Below are positions 43,987 through 53,431 of a stretch of DNA of 64,000 nt, piece after piece; within the stretch, counting starts at the first letter, position 1; each line of letters starts with the position of its first letter. The notes beneath the pieces were generated by a model, which was not told where the DNA came from, did no database searches, and saw only the letters and a program-made list of their open reading frames with translations. The stretch comes from a halophilic archaeon (GTDB lineage: Archaea; Halobacteriota; Halobacteria; Halobacteriales; Haladaptataceae). Both the position numbers and the translations under genes were made by a program. Where the stretch lies: assembly GCA_003298465.1 (NCBI GenBank), contig QNGA01000005.1:62001-126000 (forward strand), given 5' to 3'.

Positions 43987-45801
43987 ATGTGTGGAATCAT
44001 CGCTCGAATCGGTGAAGGCGACGCCATCACGAAATTAGTTTCCGGGCTTGAGAACCTCGAATACCGGGGGTACGACTCGGCCGGCGTCGCAGTCCAAAAC
44101 GGGTCCGGCATTTCCGTGTACAAACGCTCCGGACAGGTCTCAGAGCTGAAAGACAGTCTCGTCAGCAGTGTCCCGAAAGGGAACGTGGGAATCGGCCATA
44201 CGCGCTGGAGCACCCACGGCCCGCCGACGGACGAGAATGCTCACCCGCACACGAGCCAGACCGACGAAGTCGCCGTTGTGCATAACGGTATCATCGAGAA
44301 CTACACGGAGCTGAAAGAGAAGCTTCGCGAGGAGGGCCACGAGTTCACAAGTGACACCGACACCGAGGTCATCCCCCATCTCTTCGAGCAGTACCTCGAG
44401 GATGCCCCCAACAATGTGACGGCGTTCCGGCAGACGGTTCGTGATCTCGAAGGGAGTTATGCGGTGGCCGCACTTGTCGACGGTGAGGACGCAATCTACG
44501 CAGCCCGGCAGGGATCGCCGCTCATTCTTGGACTCGACAACGACGAATACTACCTCGCGAGCGACGTGCCGGCGTTCCTCGATCACACCGAGGACGTGGT
44601 CTACTTCGAGGATGGCGACATGGCGATTCTAGAATCAAATGGCGTCACCATGACCGACATGGAAGGGAACCGGATCAACCGAGACGTTGAACATATCGAC
44701 TGGGACCCGGAGGACGCCGGCAAGGGTGGGTACGATCACTACATGCTCAAAGAAATCAATACCCAGCCCAACGCCCTCTCGAACACCATTGAGGGACGGG
44801 TGCAGGACGGTGAGGTTAACCTTGAGGACTTCCCGCCAGGCACATTCGACAACGTAGACGACGTCCACTTTGTCGCTTGTGGGACCAGCTACCATGCCGC
44901 CTTGTACGGTCGCCAGCTGTTGGCCAATGCGGGCATCCGCGCGCAGGCGTTCCGGGCGAGTGAGTACGTCGACGCCAGCCCTGGCCCCGTCTCGGAGAAT
45001 ACGCTCGTCATCGCGGTCACCCAGAGTGGTGAGACAGCCGACACCCTTGGTGCGCTTAGGCAGGCGAAAGCAGAGGGCGCGCAAGTCATCACGGTGACGA
45101 ACGTGGTCGGGTCAACCGCGGCCCGTACCGCCGACGAGGCGCTGTTCATCCGCGCTGGACCCGAAATCGGCGTGGCCGCGACAAAGACGTTCTCCTCGCA
45201 GGCGGTGACACTATCACTGCTATCGGTCCGCCTCGCCGAGGATATCGACGGTGCGTCGCCGCCGGACGATGTCGACGAAATGCTCGAAACGGCCTATGAC
45301 CTGCCGAAGCACGTCGAGCAGGTGTTAGAGACGACCAACGCCGGCGCTATCGCGGAGAAATACACCGACAGCAAGTCCTTCTTCTTCATCGGTCGCGGGC
45401 TAAACAACGCCGTTGCCAAAGAAGGTGCGCTCAAATTCAAGGAGATCACCTACGAGCACGCCGAAGGATTCGCATCGGGTGAGCTAAAGCACGGCCCACT
45501 TGCACTGGTGACGCCGGACACGCCGGTGTTTGCGGTATTCAGCGGCGACGGGGATGGAAAGACAATGAAGAACGCCGAAGAGGCACAGGCTCGCGGTGCG
45601 CCCATTGTCGCAGTAGCCAGCGCCGACCACGACGTGATTGATATTGCCGACTCCCACCTCCAGATTCCGGAGACGCACCCAGTGTGGGCCGGCCTACTTG
45701 CCAACGTCCAACTCCAGCTTGTGTCGTACTACGCGGCGCGACTGCTTGACCGCCCCATCGATAAGCCGCGCAACCTCGCCAAGAGCGTCACGGTCGAGTA
45801 G
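43987..45801 (+). CDS. glmS: Glutamine-fructose-6-phosphate aminotransferase
   Basis: 604 residues, standard length. The N-terminal glutaminase begins MCGIIARIGEGDAI, with Cys2 as nucleophile, and contains LENLEYRGYDSAGVAVQNG, GHTRWSTHGPPTDENAHPHT and VHNGIIENYTELKEKL. Two SIS sugar-isomerase domains follow (FVACGTSYHAALYGRQLL, VIAVTQSGETADTLGALRQA, FFIGRGLNNAVAKEGALKFK), and the end AKSVTVE is typical. It makes glucosamine-6-phosphate from fructose-6-phosphate and glutamine, the first step toward UDP-GlcNAc. glmM and the glmU-like gene are in the same window. Confidence 0.97.
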   Translation: MCGIIARIGEGDAITKLVSGLENLEYRGYDSAGVAVQNGSGISVYKRSGQVSELKDSLVSSVPKGNVGIGHTRWSTHGPPTDENAHPHTSQTDEVAVVHNGIIENYTELKEKLREEGHEFTSDTDTEVIPHLFEQYLEDAPNNVTAFRQTVRDLEGSYAVAALVDGEDAIYAARQGSPLILGLDNDEYYLASDVPAFLDHTEDVVYFEDGDMAILESNGVTMTDMEGNRINRDVEHIDWDPEDAGKGGYDHYMLKEINTQPNALSNTIEGRVQDGEVNLEDFPPGTFDNVDDVHFVACGTSYHAALYGRQLLANAGIRAQAFRASEYVDASPGPVSENTLVIAVTQSGETADTLGALRQAKAEGAQVITVTNVVGSTAARTADEALFIRAGPEIGVAATKTFSSQAVTLSLLSVRLAEDIDGASPPDDVDEMLETAYDLPKHVEQVLETTNAGAIAEKYTDSKSFFFIGRGLNNAVAKEGALKFKEITYEHAEGFASGELKHGPLALVTPDTPVFAVFSGDGDGKTMKNAEEAQARGAPIVAVASADHDVIDIADSHLQIPETHPVWAGLLANVQLQLVSYYAARLLDRPIDKPRNLAKSVTVE

Positions 45802-45804
45802 CGA

Positions 45805-46032
45805 TTACGGGTCTGGGTTCACTTTTCGGAGCTGTCCTTCGGACGTACGAGCGTGTAGCAACGCCAGTGTTGCGAACGCCGCGGCGGTTGTGAGTGCGAG
45901 AGGGACGACGAGTTCCCGCTCAACCGTCCAGGCGAACATTGTGGCGGCAACGCTGCTAATCGCGAGAGCAAGATACCGACTGCTCCAGTCGGGGGCGTCG
46001 ATCATCGTCCGGACGTCGTACGAGCAGGTCAT
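45805..46032 (-). CDS. Small two-helix membrane protein
   Basis: 75 residues with two helices (YLALAISSVAATMFAWTV and VVPLALTTAAAFATLALLHA). It ends 3 bases from the glmS stop, tail to tail. An in-frame ATG at residue 10 (MIDAPDW) is an alternative start. It resembles small haloarchaeal membrane proteins of unknown function. The gap 46033-46352 upstream is A+T-rich near 46080-46110 (GTAAATTATTACTTTATCC), probably promoter, and otherwise empty. Confidence 0.6.
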   Translation of the reverse strand: MTCSYDVRTMIDAPDWSSRYLALAISSVAATMFAWTVERELVVPLALTTAAAFATLALLHARTSEGQLRKVNPDP

Positions 46033-46352
46033 TATTATCTGGTCGCTAAGACGTAATGGTCGGCGATGGTCCGAAACGGCCGTAAATTATTACTTTATCC
46101 AAGAATTAGAAATAAATCCGTCCCGTCGCCGTGGCATCGCCGTCGGGACGTCTGTCATCCACCCGTTCTGTCCCGTTAAGCTACACTAGCGTCGAGCGAC
46201 GTGGACCCCACTCTCCCGACCGTCGATGCCCCGAGTCGCGGAACGACTGCTGGATTCGGCGGTGAGATCCGGGGCGACTTGAAAGGGCAGCATCAGAAGC
46301 CCCGGTTTACACGTGACTACGGGGCGACAGATTACGTGGGAGGAGAGTGTGG

Positions 46353-46845
46353 ATGAATGACTTCGAACCGATAATCACGCGCACCAGCGACAGAGACGAG
46401 AGCATCGACCCTGAACCACCGGCCAAGGCGTGGCACGAAGAGTGGTCCCGGTCGACCGCAGTCGACGCGCCGGTGTCGCTGAATCGCGTATTGTCGGTCC
46501 TATCCCATCACGTCCGACGCCAGGCGCTATATTACCTCCATGAGTGCGACGACGATGTGTCGCTCTCGAAGCTCGTTCGGCACGTCGTCGCGTGGCAGAC
46601 GAACAACGACCTGGCGTCGGTTTCCGATGAGACCTTCGAGCGGACATATCGGTCGTTTTGTGAGACTCACCTCCCGAAGCTCGCACTGGTCGGTCTCGTG
46701 GACTACGACGTCGAAGAAGGCTGGGTCGCCCTCGAGGAACACGGACATCGTCCCAAACGCGTTCCTCGACCACCTGCTGGAGCTAACCGCAAGCGCAGAG
46801 CGGCCGAACGCGACGACCGCGGTCGACGGTGACGCGGGCCAGTGA
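46353..46845 (+). pseudogene. DUF7344 HTH gene with an apparent frameshift
   Basis: From the ATG at 46353 (MNDFEPIITRTSDRDESIDP) the frame encodes a DUF7344 core (LSVLSHHVRRQALYYLHECD, VRHVVAWQTNNDLASVSDET, HLPKLALVGLVDYDVEEGWV). After VALEE it continues as an Arg/Pro-rich sequence to 46832. In the +1 frame the expected helix appears (NTDIVPNAFLDHLLELTASA) and ends at 46843-46845. One extra G at 46736-46737 explains both. Without it the protein would be about 164 residues. It could be a true mutation or an assembly error. Confidence 0.7.
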
Positions 46846-46858
46846 GAGCGAACGGTCG

Positions 46859-48175
46859 CTACGGCCGGTGGTCCTCGACGAACGAGACAGCGGTGTCGAA
46901 CACCTCGTCTGCCGTCTCGGGGTCGCGGGCTTCCGCCGCGATACGGACGAGTGGCTGGGTACCGCTGGCACGGATGAGGAACCAGCCCTTATCGAGCGTG
47001 ACGCGGACACCGTCGACCGTGTTGGCATCATCGTAGCGTTTGGTCACCGCATCGCTCAGCCGGGACATCAGTCCGGTCTTATCGTCAGTCTCGATGTTCG
47101 TCCGACGGATGGGGTACTCGCCAACGTTGGCCGCCAGTTCCGACAGCGGCCCCTCGTTCGCGACGAGTTCCGCGAGCCGACACGCCGCGAGCGAACCATC
47201 TGGACAGAGCGTCTGGTCAGGCCATATCCACGCACCAGACTGCTCACCGCCGAAGACAACGTTCGATTCGGTCGCGCGCTCTGCAACGTACACGTCGCCG
47301 ACCTGTGTTCGCTCGACGGTCGCATCACGCTCGGCGAGCACGTCCTCTACGATGAGGCTGGTGTCGACCGGCGTGGCGACAGCGTCGCCTGGGCCAGCGC
47401 GCTGGCGGGCGAAGAGGGTCAGGAGGACATCGCCCGAGCAGAACTCGCCGTTCTCGTCGACGGCCATCATGCGATCGGCGTCACCATCATGGGCGATACC
47501 GAGGTCCGCGTCGGTGGCCGTAACGTGTGCACATAGCGACTTGCAGTTCTCCGCGGTGGGTTCGCTGGGACGGGCAGGAAACCGGCCATCCGGCTGCGCG
47601 TTCAGCGTCTCCACGTCACAGCCGAGTTCGTACAATGCGTCCGCGGTGACCTCGCCGGCCCCGTTACCCACGTCCACCACGACCGAGAGATCGAGGTCGC
47701 CGGCAACGGCGTCGACAAGCGTCTCGACGTGGCGTTCAGCCGCACCGTCCCACCATGTCTCCGTCCCTGAGGCGTCCCATGCCGCGAGGTCGAAGTTCTC
47801 TGCCTCGACGGCATGCGTGATCTTCTCGCGCTGGTCGGCGTCGAACGCTTGGCCCGACCGATTCCAGAGCTTGATGCCGTTGTCCTCCGGCGGGTTATGC
47901 GACGCCGTCACGGCGACGCCAGCGTCGGCATCCCGCCACGCGACACTTCGAGCGACCGTCGGCGTCGCTGCGAGACCAAGTCGTACCACGTCCGCCCCAC
48001 ACTCCCGAACGCCGGCCGAGAGCGCGTCCGCGAGGAACTGCCCGCTTCCCCGAGGATCCCGACCGACGACGACGCGCTCGGCACCCGTCGAGGCGAGCGC
48101 ACGTCCGACGGAGAGAGCGAGGTCCGCCGTGACGAGTTCACCGACCGGTCCCCGGACGCCGCTAGTTCCGAACAT
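46859..48175 (-). CDS. glmM: Phosphoglucosamine mutase (phosphohexomutase family)
   Basis: 438 residues. It starts MFGTSGVRGPVGELVTADLA. The phosphoserine loop VAVTASHNPPEDNGIKLWNR (about 87-107, Ser92-type active site), the metal loop DLGIAHDGDADRMMAVDENG, the sugar loop VFGGEQSGAWIWP and the phosphate-binding RASGTQPLVRIAAEA are all present. It interconverts GlcN-6-P and GlcN-1-P; the close relation to phosphomannomutases means the substrate is inferred mainly from the nearby glmS and glmU-like genes. It is convergent with the frameshifted DUF7344 gene. Confidence 0.92.
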   Translation of the reverse strand: MFGTSGVRGPVGELVTADLALSVGRALASTGAERVVVGRDPRGSGQFLADALSAGVRECGADVVRLGLAATPTVARSVAWRDADAGVAVTASHNPPEDNGIKLWNRSGQAFDADQREKITHAVEAENFDLAAWDASGTETWWDGAAERHVETLVDAVAGDLDLSVVVDVGNGAGEVTADALYELGCDVETLNAQPDGRFPARPSEPTAENCKSLCAHVTATDADLGIAHDGDADRMMAVDENGEFCSGDVLLTLFARQRAGPGDAVATPVDTSLIVEDVLAERDATVERTQVGDVYVAERATESNVVFGGEQSGAWIWPDQTLCPDGSLAACRLAELVANEGPLSELAANVGEYPIRRTNIETDDKTGLMSRLSDAVTKRYDDANTVDGVRVTLDKGWFLIRASGTQPLVRIAAEARDPETADEVFDTAVSFVEDHRP

Positions 48176-48256
48176 GGTTCAGTCTCACTCCGGGAGCGGA
48201 GAAAAGAGTTCGCTTTCGGTGAAAACCGTCCAAAAGAACAGTTGGAGACCAGGTCG

Positions 48257-48496
48257 TCACCTAGAGTCGTCGAACGCTAGCGACTCGACGCTTTCTTCGG
48301 AGATGCCGAGGTCGAACAGGCGTTGACGTAGTCGCTGCTGGTCGTCCGTCGAGAGCGTGAGTACGTTGTCCATACTGGAGTCCACCGTCCGAGCGCTAGT
48401 ACGGTCGGCAAGTGCTGCATACTCATCGGCGATGAGTTCGGCCTCCAGTTTCGGTACAGATTGCGGGACTTGGGGCGCTCTTGGTTTTCCTGACAT
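48257..48496 (-). CDS. Small hypothetical protein
   Basis: 79 residues, Met-start at 48494-48496. The C-terminal half is helical (LTLSTDDQQRLRQRLFDLGI, EESVESLAFDDSR) and acidic. There is no recognised domain. It lies 81 bases upstream of the glmM start on the same strand, so it may be co-transcribed. The gap 48497-48876 holds a degenerate right-end hairpin near 48735-48772 (ACCCTAAAGGGCGAGGCTCT) and no gene. Confidence 0.6.
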   Translation of the reverse strand: MSGKPRAPQVPQSVPKLEAELIADEYAALADRTSARTVDSSMDNVLTLSTDDQQRLRQRLFDLGISEESVESLAFDDSR

Positions 48497-48734
48497 CGTT
48501 CCCAGGACCTCACGGAGGGTGCATAAGTGTATTTCCCGCCGAAGGACTTGTTTTTCTTCAGTTTCCGGACGCGGTTGCTGTATTCGATCGCTCCCGGTAT
48601 TTCGCTCGATCAGTCATCGAAACACGAAAGAGCAGTGTATCGTCGCGGATGCTAAATCGTAGCGCGATGCAACGGAAGCAGATAATGATCCGAGAGGACC
48701 AAGTCGAATGGATCGACGAAAATCAAATGACGCG

Positions 48735-48772
48735 AGTCACGCCCACCCTAAAGGGCGAGGCTCTCTCCTCGC
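48735..48772 (-). repeat. Degenerate solo right-end hairpin A
   Basis: GTCACGCCCACCCTAAAGGG with CGAGGCTCTCTCC keeps the small stem and loop but has lost the TTGACATCC terminus. It is in minus orientation and at no gene end. Confidence 0.45.
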
Positions 48773-48876
48773 AGAAAGATAGATGCTAGCCACGGTATTC
48801 ATTCCTGAATCGGTCGCCGGGGAGACCGGAGCGGCCACGACTGTTTTGATACTACGCGTCGACTCTGGTTCGACCC

Positions 48877-49764
48877 ATGAGTCAATACGAAACAGACGTG
48901 CTTGTCAGCGCCGATTGGGTCGAAGACCACCTGGACGCGTTCCAGAGCGACGACCCTGACTACCGCATTGTGGAAGTGAACAGCCCCGAATCGCCGGATG
49001 AGGACTTCCCATCACGGTACGACCAGGGCCACATTCCGGGCGCGATCGGGATGCAGTGGGACGAAGATCTCTCGGACAAGACCGAGCGCGACATCTTAAA
49101 GAAGGAGGGGTTCGAGCAGGTGGTCGGCGACGCCGGTATCGACGAGGAGTCGACCGTCGTTTTTTATGGCGACGGCTGGATAGCAAACTGGTTTGCGCTG
49201 TTCGCCTACTGGGAGTTCAAGTACTACGGCCACAAGGATGCCCGTGTCCTTGATGGCGGGAAGGACTACTGGGTGAACGAGGATTACCCCTTGACCGAAG
49301 ATGTGCCGGAGTTCCCGGCTCAAGAGTACGAAGCCCGCGGGCCGTTCGAGAGCATCCGGGCGTACCGCGACGACGTCGAGATGGCGATGGAGAGTGGGCT
49401 TCCGCTCGTCGACGTGCGCTCGCCCGAGGAGTTCACGGGCGAGAAGATAGCGCCCGCAGAGCTTCAGGAGACTGCCCAGCGCGGTGGTCACGTCCCGGGC
49501 GCAAGCAACGTTCCGGTTGCGGACGTTCTGAACGACGACGGGACGTTCAAGTCCGCCGACGAACTCCGAGAGCTCTACCACGACCACGGAGTGGACGGCG
49601 AGGAGTCAGTCATCACCTACTGTCGGGTCGGCGAACGCTCGTCCATTGAGTGGTTCGTACTCCACGACCTGCTCGGATTCGACGACGTGCGAAACTACGA
49701 TGGTTCATGGACGGAGTGGGGGAACCTCGTTCGCGCACCTATCGAAACTGGCGATAGTCAGTGA
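48877..49764 (+). CDS. Sulfurtransferase (thiosulfate/3-mercaptopyruvate type, two rhodanese domains)
   Basis: 295 residues. Two rhodanese domains are visible: an inactive N-terminal one (VSADWVEDHLDAFQSDDPDY, GHIPGAIGMQWDEDL) and a catalytic C-terminal one (LPLVDVRSPEEFTGEK, GHVPGASNVPV). The persulfide-forming Cys249 lies in ITYCRVGERSS. It transfers sulfur from thiosulfate or 3-mercaptopyruvate to cyanide or thiols; the loop CRVGERSS is closest to thiosulfate sulfurtransferases. No functional link to the glycan genes is visible. Confidence 0.93.
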   Translation: MSQYETDVLVSADWVEDHLDAFQSDDPDYRIVEVNSPESPDEDFPSRYDQGHIPGAIGMQWDEDLSDKTERDILKKEGFEQVVGDAGIDEESTVVFYGDGWIANWFALFAYWEFKYYGHKDARVLDGGKDYWVNEDYPLTEDVPEFPAQEYEARGPFESIRAYRDDVEMAMESGLPLVDVRSPEEFTGEKIAPAELQETAQRGGHVPGASNVPVADVLNDDGTFKSADELRELYHDHGVDGEESVITYCRVGERSSIEWFVLHDLLGFDDVRNYDGSWTEWGNLVRAPIETGDSQ

Positions 49765-49833
49765 CGCGTGTCGCAGATTACAAGATTACGTTGGCTGTCG
49801 ACAGAAATGGCGGGAGTGATACCGAGCGTGCTG

Positions 49834-51489
49834 TCAGGCCGGCGCGTCGGAGAGCGACTGCTTGGGTTGGGGACCGTCTTCGGGCATGTTGACCTCCTTT
49901 AGAGGCTCTGTGACACGGAACACCATTGCACCCTCGTTCTCGTACACCATCTTATATCGAGTTGAGTCGACGAGACTGTCCCGCATCCACGGCTGCTGGT
50001 AAGTGTCGACGCCTCGGACCGTGTAGTGGCCTTTTGGTACGTAGATGTAGTCGGGGTTGACGTCGTTCTTGATCATACTCTCCGAGAGACAGGCCATGCC
50101 GGGACAGCGCGAGAGGCTTTTATACAATTGCAGGTGGTGGCGGTATGGCTTGTGGCCTTCCCACTCGACACCCCATGGCCCGACAAGGATGGCCCGGTCG
50201 GTCAGTAGCGGGAACCACTCTGCGGCGTCGCCGAGCACGACGAAGTCGGCGTTTGGCTTCGTGTTGTCCTCGATCCACTGCATTGCGGCCTCATCGTCTT
50301 CGTCGATAAAGGCGGGTTGGCTATTACTTCCCTGGTGGGAGTGTAACATCCCGGCGGCGAACGCGCCGCCGACCGCGGTCGAGAGGATTGCAAGCACGAG
50401 TACGACGACGAGTGGAGCCGATCCCCTATACCGGGACGACCACCCGCGAACACGGGGAACGACGACCTCGAAGACGAACACCGACGCCATCATCGCCCCG
50501 GCCGGGAACTGGAAGCGTGTTTTTCCGAGCATGAACGCTGCAGACACCAGCCACAGTGGGAGGAAGATACGCCGCTTCGCAAGTAAATACGCTCCGCCAG
50601 CGAACGAACCGAGGAAGAATATTAGCGGGAGATCGAGGTCAAGGGGATAGACGAGCTGTCCGAACAGCCGCTTGAATCCACCGCCGATGCCAGTGTGAGT
50701 TCCTGATGCGGCGGTAAACACGCCAATGCCGTGCGTGGCGATAATCTGAGTCCACCACGGGGAAGCAAGCAGGATCCCACCCACAGCGACGACCGCACCG
50801 CTCACCAGCCCCGACACTGACCGGTTGAAACAGGCATACATGACGAGGTACGTCGTCCCGAAGAAGACGGTATAGACTGGATGTGTGAGGATCGTCAACC
50901 CAAACAGCACTGCCGACGGGATGAGCCACGTCCGGTTGCCAGTCCGGAATAGCTTCAAGCCAGTGTACGCGCCAGTAATCGTGAACAGAAACGCCGGTGC
51001 ACGGACGATACCGCCGGCCGAGAGGTGCCACTGGAGCGCCGGGGGCGTCACCGCCAGCAGCATCGTGGCGAAACCAGCCTGGGGCGTCGTCTGGAGCACC
51101 TCGCGCGCTAGATAGTAGAACGGTAGCAGGTACAACACGACAACAAGCCCAGGCAGGAGACGACTGAGCGTGATAGGGTCGATGCCCGTCGCGTCCATCA
51201 ACACCGCTGAGACGTAGTACATTAATGGCGGGTAGCCGAACGGTACGCCATTGGCAGTGTACTCTGGAATTCTCGTCGGCAGCGCGTACCCGTGTGCGCT
51301 AATCTCCTGGGCTATTTGGAGGTATAGGCCAGCACCGTAGGCCGGATACGGATGCGTCATTAGATAGATGGTATACACCAGCAGCCCGGTCGTGATCGCC
51401 ATCGCAAGCCAGACACGCTCATCGTCGGCGAGGTCAAGCAGTCTCGAGACGACGTTCTGACGTTCCTGTTCGTTAACTCTATGTGACAT
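49834..51489 (-). CDS. GT-C-like membrane glycosyltransferase (PMT/ArnT-like)
   Basis: 551 residues with about 11 helices. After the first helix comes an acidic/aromatic luminal loop (THPYPAYGAGLYLQIAQEIS). Then NGVPFGYPPLMYYVSAVLMD follows, a pattern of PMT/ArnT-type GT-C enzymes that transfer sugars from lipid phosphates on the outer face. A C-terminal extracellular domain (about 385-551; EAAMQWIEDNTKPNADFVVL, ILVGPWGVEWEGHKPYRHHL) is present. Sugar and acceptor are unknown. The preceding small ORF (51491-51622) stops one base before this ATG. Confidence 0.82.
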   Translation of the reverse strand: MSHRVNEQERQNVVSRLLDLADDERVWLAMAITTGLLVYTIYLMTHPYPAYGAGLYLQIAQEISAHGYALPTRIPEYTANGVPFGYPPLMYYVSAVLMDATGIDPITLSRLLPGLVVVLYLLPFYYLAREVLQTTPQAGFATMLLAVTPPALQWHLSAGGIVRAPAFLFTITGAYTGLKLFRTGNRTWLIPSAVLFGLTILTHPVYTVFFGTTYLVMYACFNRSVSGLVSGAVVAVGGILLASPWWTQIIATHGIGVFTAASGTHTGIGGGFKRLFGQLVYPLDLDLPLIFFLGSFAGGAYLLAKRRIFLPLWLVSAAFMLGKTRFQFPAGAMMASVFVFEVVVPRVRGWSSRYRGSAPLVVVLVLAILSTAVGGAFAAGMLHSHQGSNSQPAFIDEDDEAAMQWIEDNTKPNADFVVLGDAAEWFPLLTDRAILVGPWGVEWEGHKPYRHHLQLYKSLSRCPGMACLSESMIKNDVNPDYIYVPKGHYTVRGVDTYQQPWMRDSLVDSTRYKMVYENEGAMVFRVTEPLKEVNMPEDGPQPKQSLSDAPA

Positions 51490-51490
51490 A

Positions 51491-51622
51491 TTATATCACC
51501 TCAGCATCAATACTACGCTCGTCAATGCGTACCAGGTGTCGGGTACGTTTACTCGCAGTTCCTGTCATCGGTTGGTTAGTGTATTCGTTGTGGGTTGCGT
51601 TCGATGCGCTGGTATCAGTCAT
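51491..51622 (-). CDS. Small ORF coupled to the GT-C gene
   Basis: 43 residues from the ATG at 51620-51622 (MTDTSASNATHNEYTNQPMT), ending KRTRHLVRIDERSIDAEVI with TAA one base before the ATG of the GT-C gene. The spacing suggests translational coupling. There is no known domain. It could be chance, but the acidic/basic C-terminal half looks protein-like. Confidence 0.4.
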   Translation of the reverse strand: MTDTSASNATHNEYTNQPMTGTASKRTRHLVRIDERSIDAEVI

Positions 51623-51747
51623 CCGTGCCGGCTGGATCGGGTGGCATTGACCATTGTTGACGTATCCGCCCCGAGTGCGTCGGCGTTCCGGATGAGGGAC
51701 CTGTCGGGCGCGACAGCGTTCGGTCGGATGTGCATAGCAGGAACCCA

Positions 51748-53163
51748 TCATTGTTTCCGTTCGACGTTGATCGTCCAGGGGATCGACAGTGACCGTTCCG
51801 ACCAACGCCACTCAGTGAGAGCCCAAGCGAGCAAGCCCAGGACGGTCACCAAGAGCGCGGCCAGTTCCGTCGGTCCCATCCAGGCCGGAAGGATGTACAT
51901 GAGTGCGTTCATGTATCGGCCTGGGACGAGATTCTTTATACCTACCCAGATACTTCCAGCTATACCTTCTTTCTGGTTGTCGTCTACCTGACCACCACCG
52001 TCGGAGTTGCTCGCTGCCTTCGATCCCAGTCCGAGCGACTTCGCACTCTGGCCGCCCGTGCTCTCGTCACCCGTCCCAAGGCGTTCGGCCTCGTAGGGGA
52101 ACGCGATGTCGACCGACCAGACGACTTTGCCCTGGTCATTTACCTCGAAGACGCGGTTGCCGTTCGAGTCGGTAACGAGCGTGTTGCCGTTCGGCAGGCG
52201 GTCGGCGTCCCGTGGCCACTGCATCCGGGAGTCCTGCCACGTCCACGTCTGGTTCCAGGAGCCGTTCTCACGCTGGTACTCGACGACCCGGTTATTCTCA
52301 GAGTCGCCGATGAGGACAGCCGGCCCGCCGTTCTCAGCAGGAATATAATCTGGATTATGCTGCTCGTAAAGGATGTCGTGGTTGCCGTCCGAACCGAGCG
52401 TCCAGTTCTTCACAAGGCCAGTCTGTTGATCGAGGAAGACAACCTGGTCGTGGTTGCGGACGCTGACCATGATACGGTTGTCTTGGACTATCTCAACGTC
52501 ATTGATGTGCGTCCAGTCCTCAGGGTACGGACCGCCGCTTGTCTGGGGGTCGAACGCCTGCTGGGCATCCCACGACCACTCAACGAGTCCGGTTGTCGTG
52601 TTGACGACGAACACTCGGTCCTGGGCAATGTCGGCAACAACATACCGTGTATCGTTGAGGCGGTCGCCGTCGTGCCACCGTGTCGAGTGTTTGCCCGGCG
52701 TGATGCGACTAAAGATCGATGTCACTTCGCCAGTTGAGAGGTTTACCCGTTCAATGCCGTTGCGAGTACACGCTTCTTGCCCACATTCAGATTTGCTGAT
52801 GTGGTCGGCGTAGAGATACTCAACTGTAGCACGAGTACCATTTACGTGGTCGACGTCCCAGTAGCGCGTATGGCTATCGTTGTAGTAGAGGACCGTTCCA
52901 TTCGGGTTGAACCCGACGAGTTCCGCACGTGATCGCGGGCCGTCGCCCGCTTTCCCTGTCCACGTGTTCGAGTCCGTCGCGACGACTGTGATACCGCCGC
53001 GGGGATCGGCGACCTGCTTTCCACCGCCGTCAGAGATGTTTGCCTGGCGGAGCTGTTTGTCGGTCTGCCCCACCGAAGAACTGGCTGCACCGTTCGCCAG
53101 CGCAAGAAGTGAGAAAACGATAAGTGAAATAAAAGCAAGCCGATAGAGCTTCTTGGAGGGCAT
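51748..53163 (-). CDS. Arylsulfotransferase (ASST)-like secreted membrane protein
   Basis: 471 residues from the ATG at 53161-53163 (MPSKKLYRLAFISLIVFSLL, a signal/anchor helix); the GTG at 53193 is too close to the TATA-like box at 53194-53206. A six-bladed propeller follows with HDGDRLNDTRYVVADIAQDR, EDWTHINDVEIVQDNRIMVS, DGNHDILYEQHNPDYIPAEN and RDADRLPNGNTLVTDSNGNR, the arylsulfotransferase pattern with conserved His. A C-terminal helix (PTELAALLVTVLGLLAWALT) anchors it. It may sulfate or scaffold surface glycans. It is next to the GT-C gene on the same strand. Confidence 0.83.
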   Translation of the reverse strand: MPSKKLYRLAFISLIVFSLLALANGAASSSVGQTDKQLRQANISDGGGKQVADPRGGITVVATDSNTWTGKAGDGPRSRAELVGFNPNGTVLYYNDSHTRYWDVDHVNGTRATVEYLYADHISKSECGQEACTRNGIERVNLSTGEVTSIFSRITPGKHSTRWHDGDRLNDTRYVVADIAQDRVFVVNTTTGLVEWSWDAQQAFDPQTSGGPYPEDWTHINDVEIVQDNRIMVSVRNHDQVVFLDQQTGLVKNWTLGSDGNHDILYEQHNPDYIPAENGGPAVLIGDSENNRVVEYQRENGSWNQTWTWQDSRMQWPRDADRLPNGNTLVTDSNGNRVFEVNDQGKVVWSVDIAFPYEAERLGTGDESTGGQSAKSLGLGSKAASNSDGGGQVDDNQKEGIAGSIWVGIKNLVPGRYMNALMYILPAWMGPTELAALLVTVLGLLAWALTEWRWSERSLSIPWTINVERKQ

Positions 53164-53193
53164 TTTCTCGTTCTCCCTATAGAATACCCCCAC

Positions 53194-53206
53194 TTTTTAT
53201 TATCTC
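53194..53206 (-). promoter_or_regulatory. TATA-like box of the arylsulfotransferase-like gene
   Basis: TTTTTATTATCTC on the + strand reads GAGATAATAAAAA toward the gene, 31-43 bases before the ATG at 53163. It is the same ATAATAAA family as the other glycan-gene promoters. Confidence 0.45.
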
Positions 53207-53431
53207 GTCTCTAACTTGCGTTGAGTTGTGTGAACAGTTTTGAACGACGGTTTGAACGATCCCTGTCGGAGGAAAACTACCTAGCACTCAGTGTTAGCTA
53301 TCGAATTTTCTGAATAATTGTCTCACCGAATCTCTCGTGTGGTACTTATCGTAGAGTGACAACATCTATCATTTAGTCTACTATACCAATAGTTACATTG
53401 TTATTTGGTAGCAGTTATCGTTTAGACACAC

